Source: Thermodesulfovibrionia bacterium
Lineage (GTDB): Bacteria; Nitrospirota; Thermodesulfovibrionia; UBA6902
Direction of reading: 5' to 3'
NCBI GenBank assembly: GCA_947258735.1
Contig: CAMYJJ010000173.1
Location: 1-6,264, forward strand
Length of the DNA stretch: 6,264 nucleotides
This document shows, piece after piece, positions 6,162-6,264 of this stretch (its first letter is position 1; each line of letters begins with the position of its first letter). Below the pieces are notes generated by a model, which worked only from the letters and a program-made list of their open reading frames with translations, was not told the DNA's origin and ran no database searches. Both the position numbers and the translations under genes were made by a program.

Positions 6162-6264
6162 GATACTGTCAACTATTTTGTGTAAATTTGATATAGCGGC
6201 AAATTGGGACGCACCTTTCCAACGGCATTTGCCCTCCAACCCAGTTCCATCTTTAATGATATAA
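6162..6264. mobile_element. Possible terminal segment of an insertion sequence (IS256-like end suspected)
   Basis: After the GT2 stop the sequence changes character. GATACTGTCAAC (6162-6173) followed by TATTTTGTGTAAAT (6174-6187) recalls the terminal repeats of IS256/Mutator-type elements, which commonly carry a TGTCAAC...TTTTGTGTAAA pattern. On the minus strand one frame is open from the window end to a TAG at 6175-6173, and another is open across the whole tail; neither 30-odd-residue stretch is a transposase motif I can name. The opposite end and any target duplication lie outside the window. The family suggestion is from memory of such ends and not from a comparison. Confidence 0.3.

Noticed and set aside
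1..6264. CRISPR array, tRNA or rRNA genes
   Set aside because: No regularly spaced direct repeats, no cloverleaf-like T-arm sequence (GGTTCGAATCC type) with matching arms, and no rRNA-like stretch was seen on either strand.

Overview
The window is bacterial and reads as part of a cell-surface glycan (O-antigen, capsule or S-layer-type) locus. The genes are close together, use standard bacterial starts, and their families are typical of polysaccharide clusters. The DNA is moderately AT-rich, with a strongly AT-rich intergenic stretch. A cobalamin-type radical SAM enzyme beside membrane and lipid-linked-sugar glycosyltransferases is common in anaerobic or environmental lineages. Nothing in the window fixes the taxon, so I do not name one.

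Layout. Positions 1-855 (+) hold the 3' part of a Gfo/Idh/MocA-type NAD(P)-dependent sugar oxidoreductase that is cut off by the window start. It converges, with only 7 bp between stops, on a minus-strand pair: an upstream B12-binding radical SAM protein (3906-2494) and a downstream ArnT/PMT-like integral membrane glycosyltransferase (2437-863), 56 bp apart and probably co-transcribed. A 369-bp AT-rich divergent intergenic region (3907-4275) separates this pair from the plus-strand genes. It holds three perfect inverted repeats, a candidate promoter, and a possible 47-codon leader ORF that overlaps the next start codon by ATGA. The plus-strand pair is glf, UDP-galactopyranose mutase (4276-5400), and a polyprenyl-phosphate-sugar-synthase-like GT2 enzyme (5428-6144). 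The last ~100 bases (about 6162-6264) are unlike the gene block and may be the end of an insertion sequence.

How the genes may work together (inference). Glf supplies UDP-galactofuranose. The GT2 enzyme could load a sugar onto a polyprenyl phosphate carrier. The GT39/ArnT-like membrane protein belongs to a class that uses polyprenyl-phosphate-linked sugars as donors on the outer face of the membrane. The oxidoreductase would help make an unusual nucleotide sugar. The radical SAM protein could alkylate or rearrange a sugar or lipid at an unactivated position. The last role is the least certain and the most interesting.
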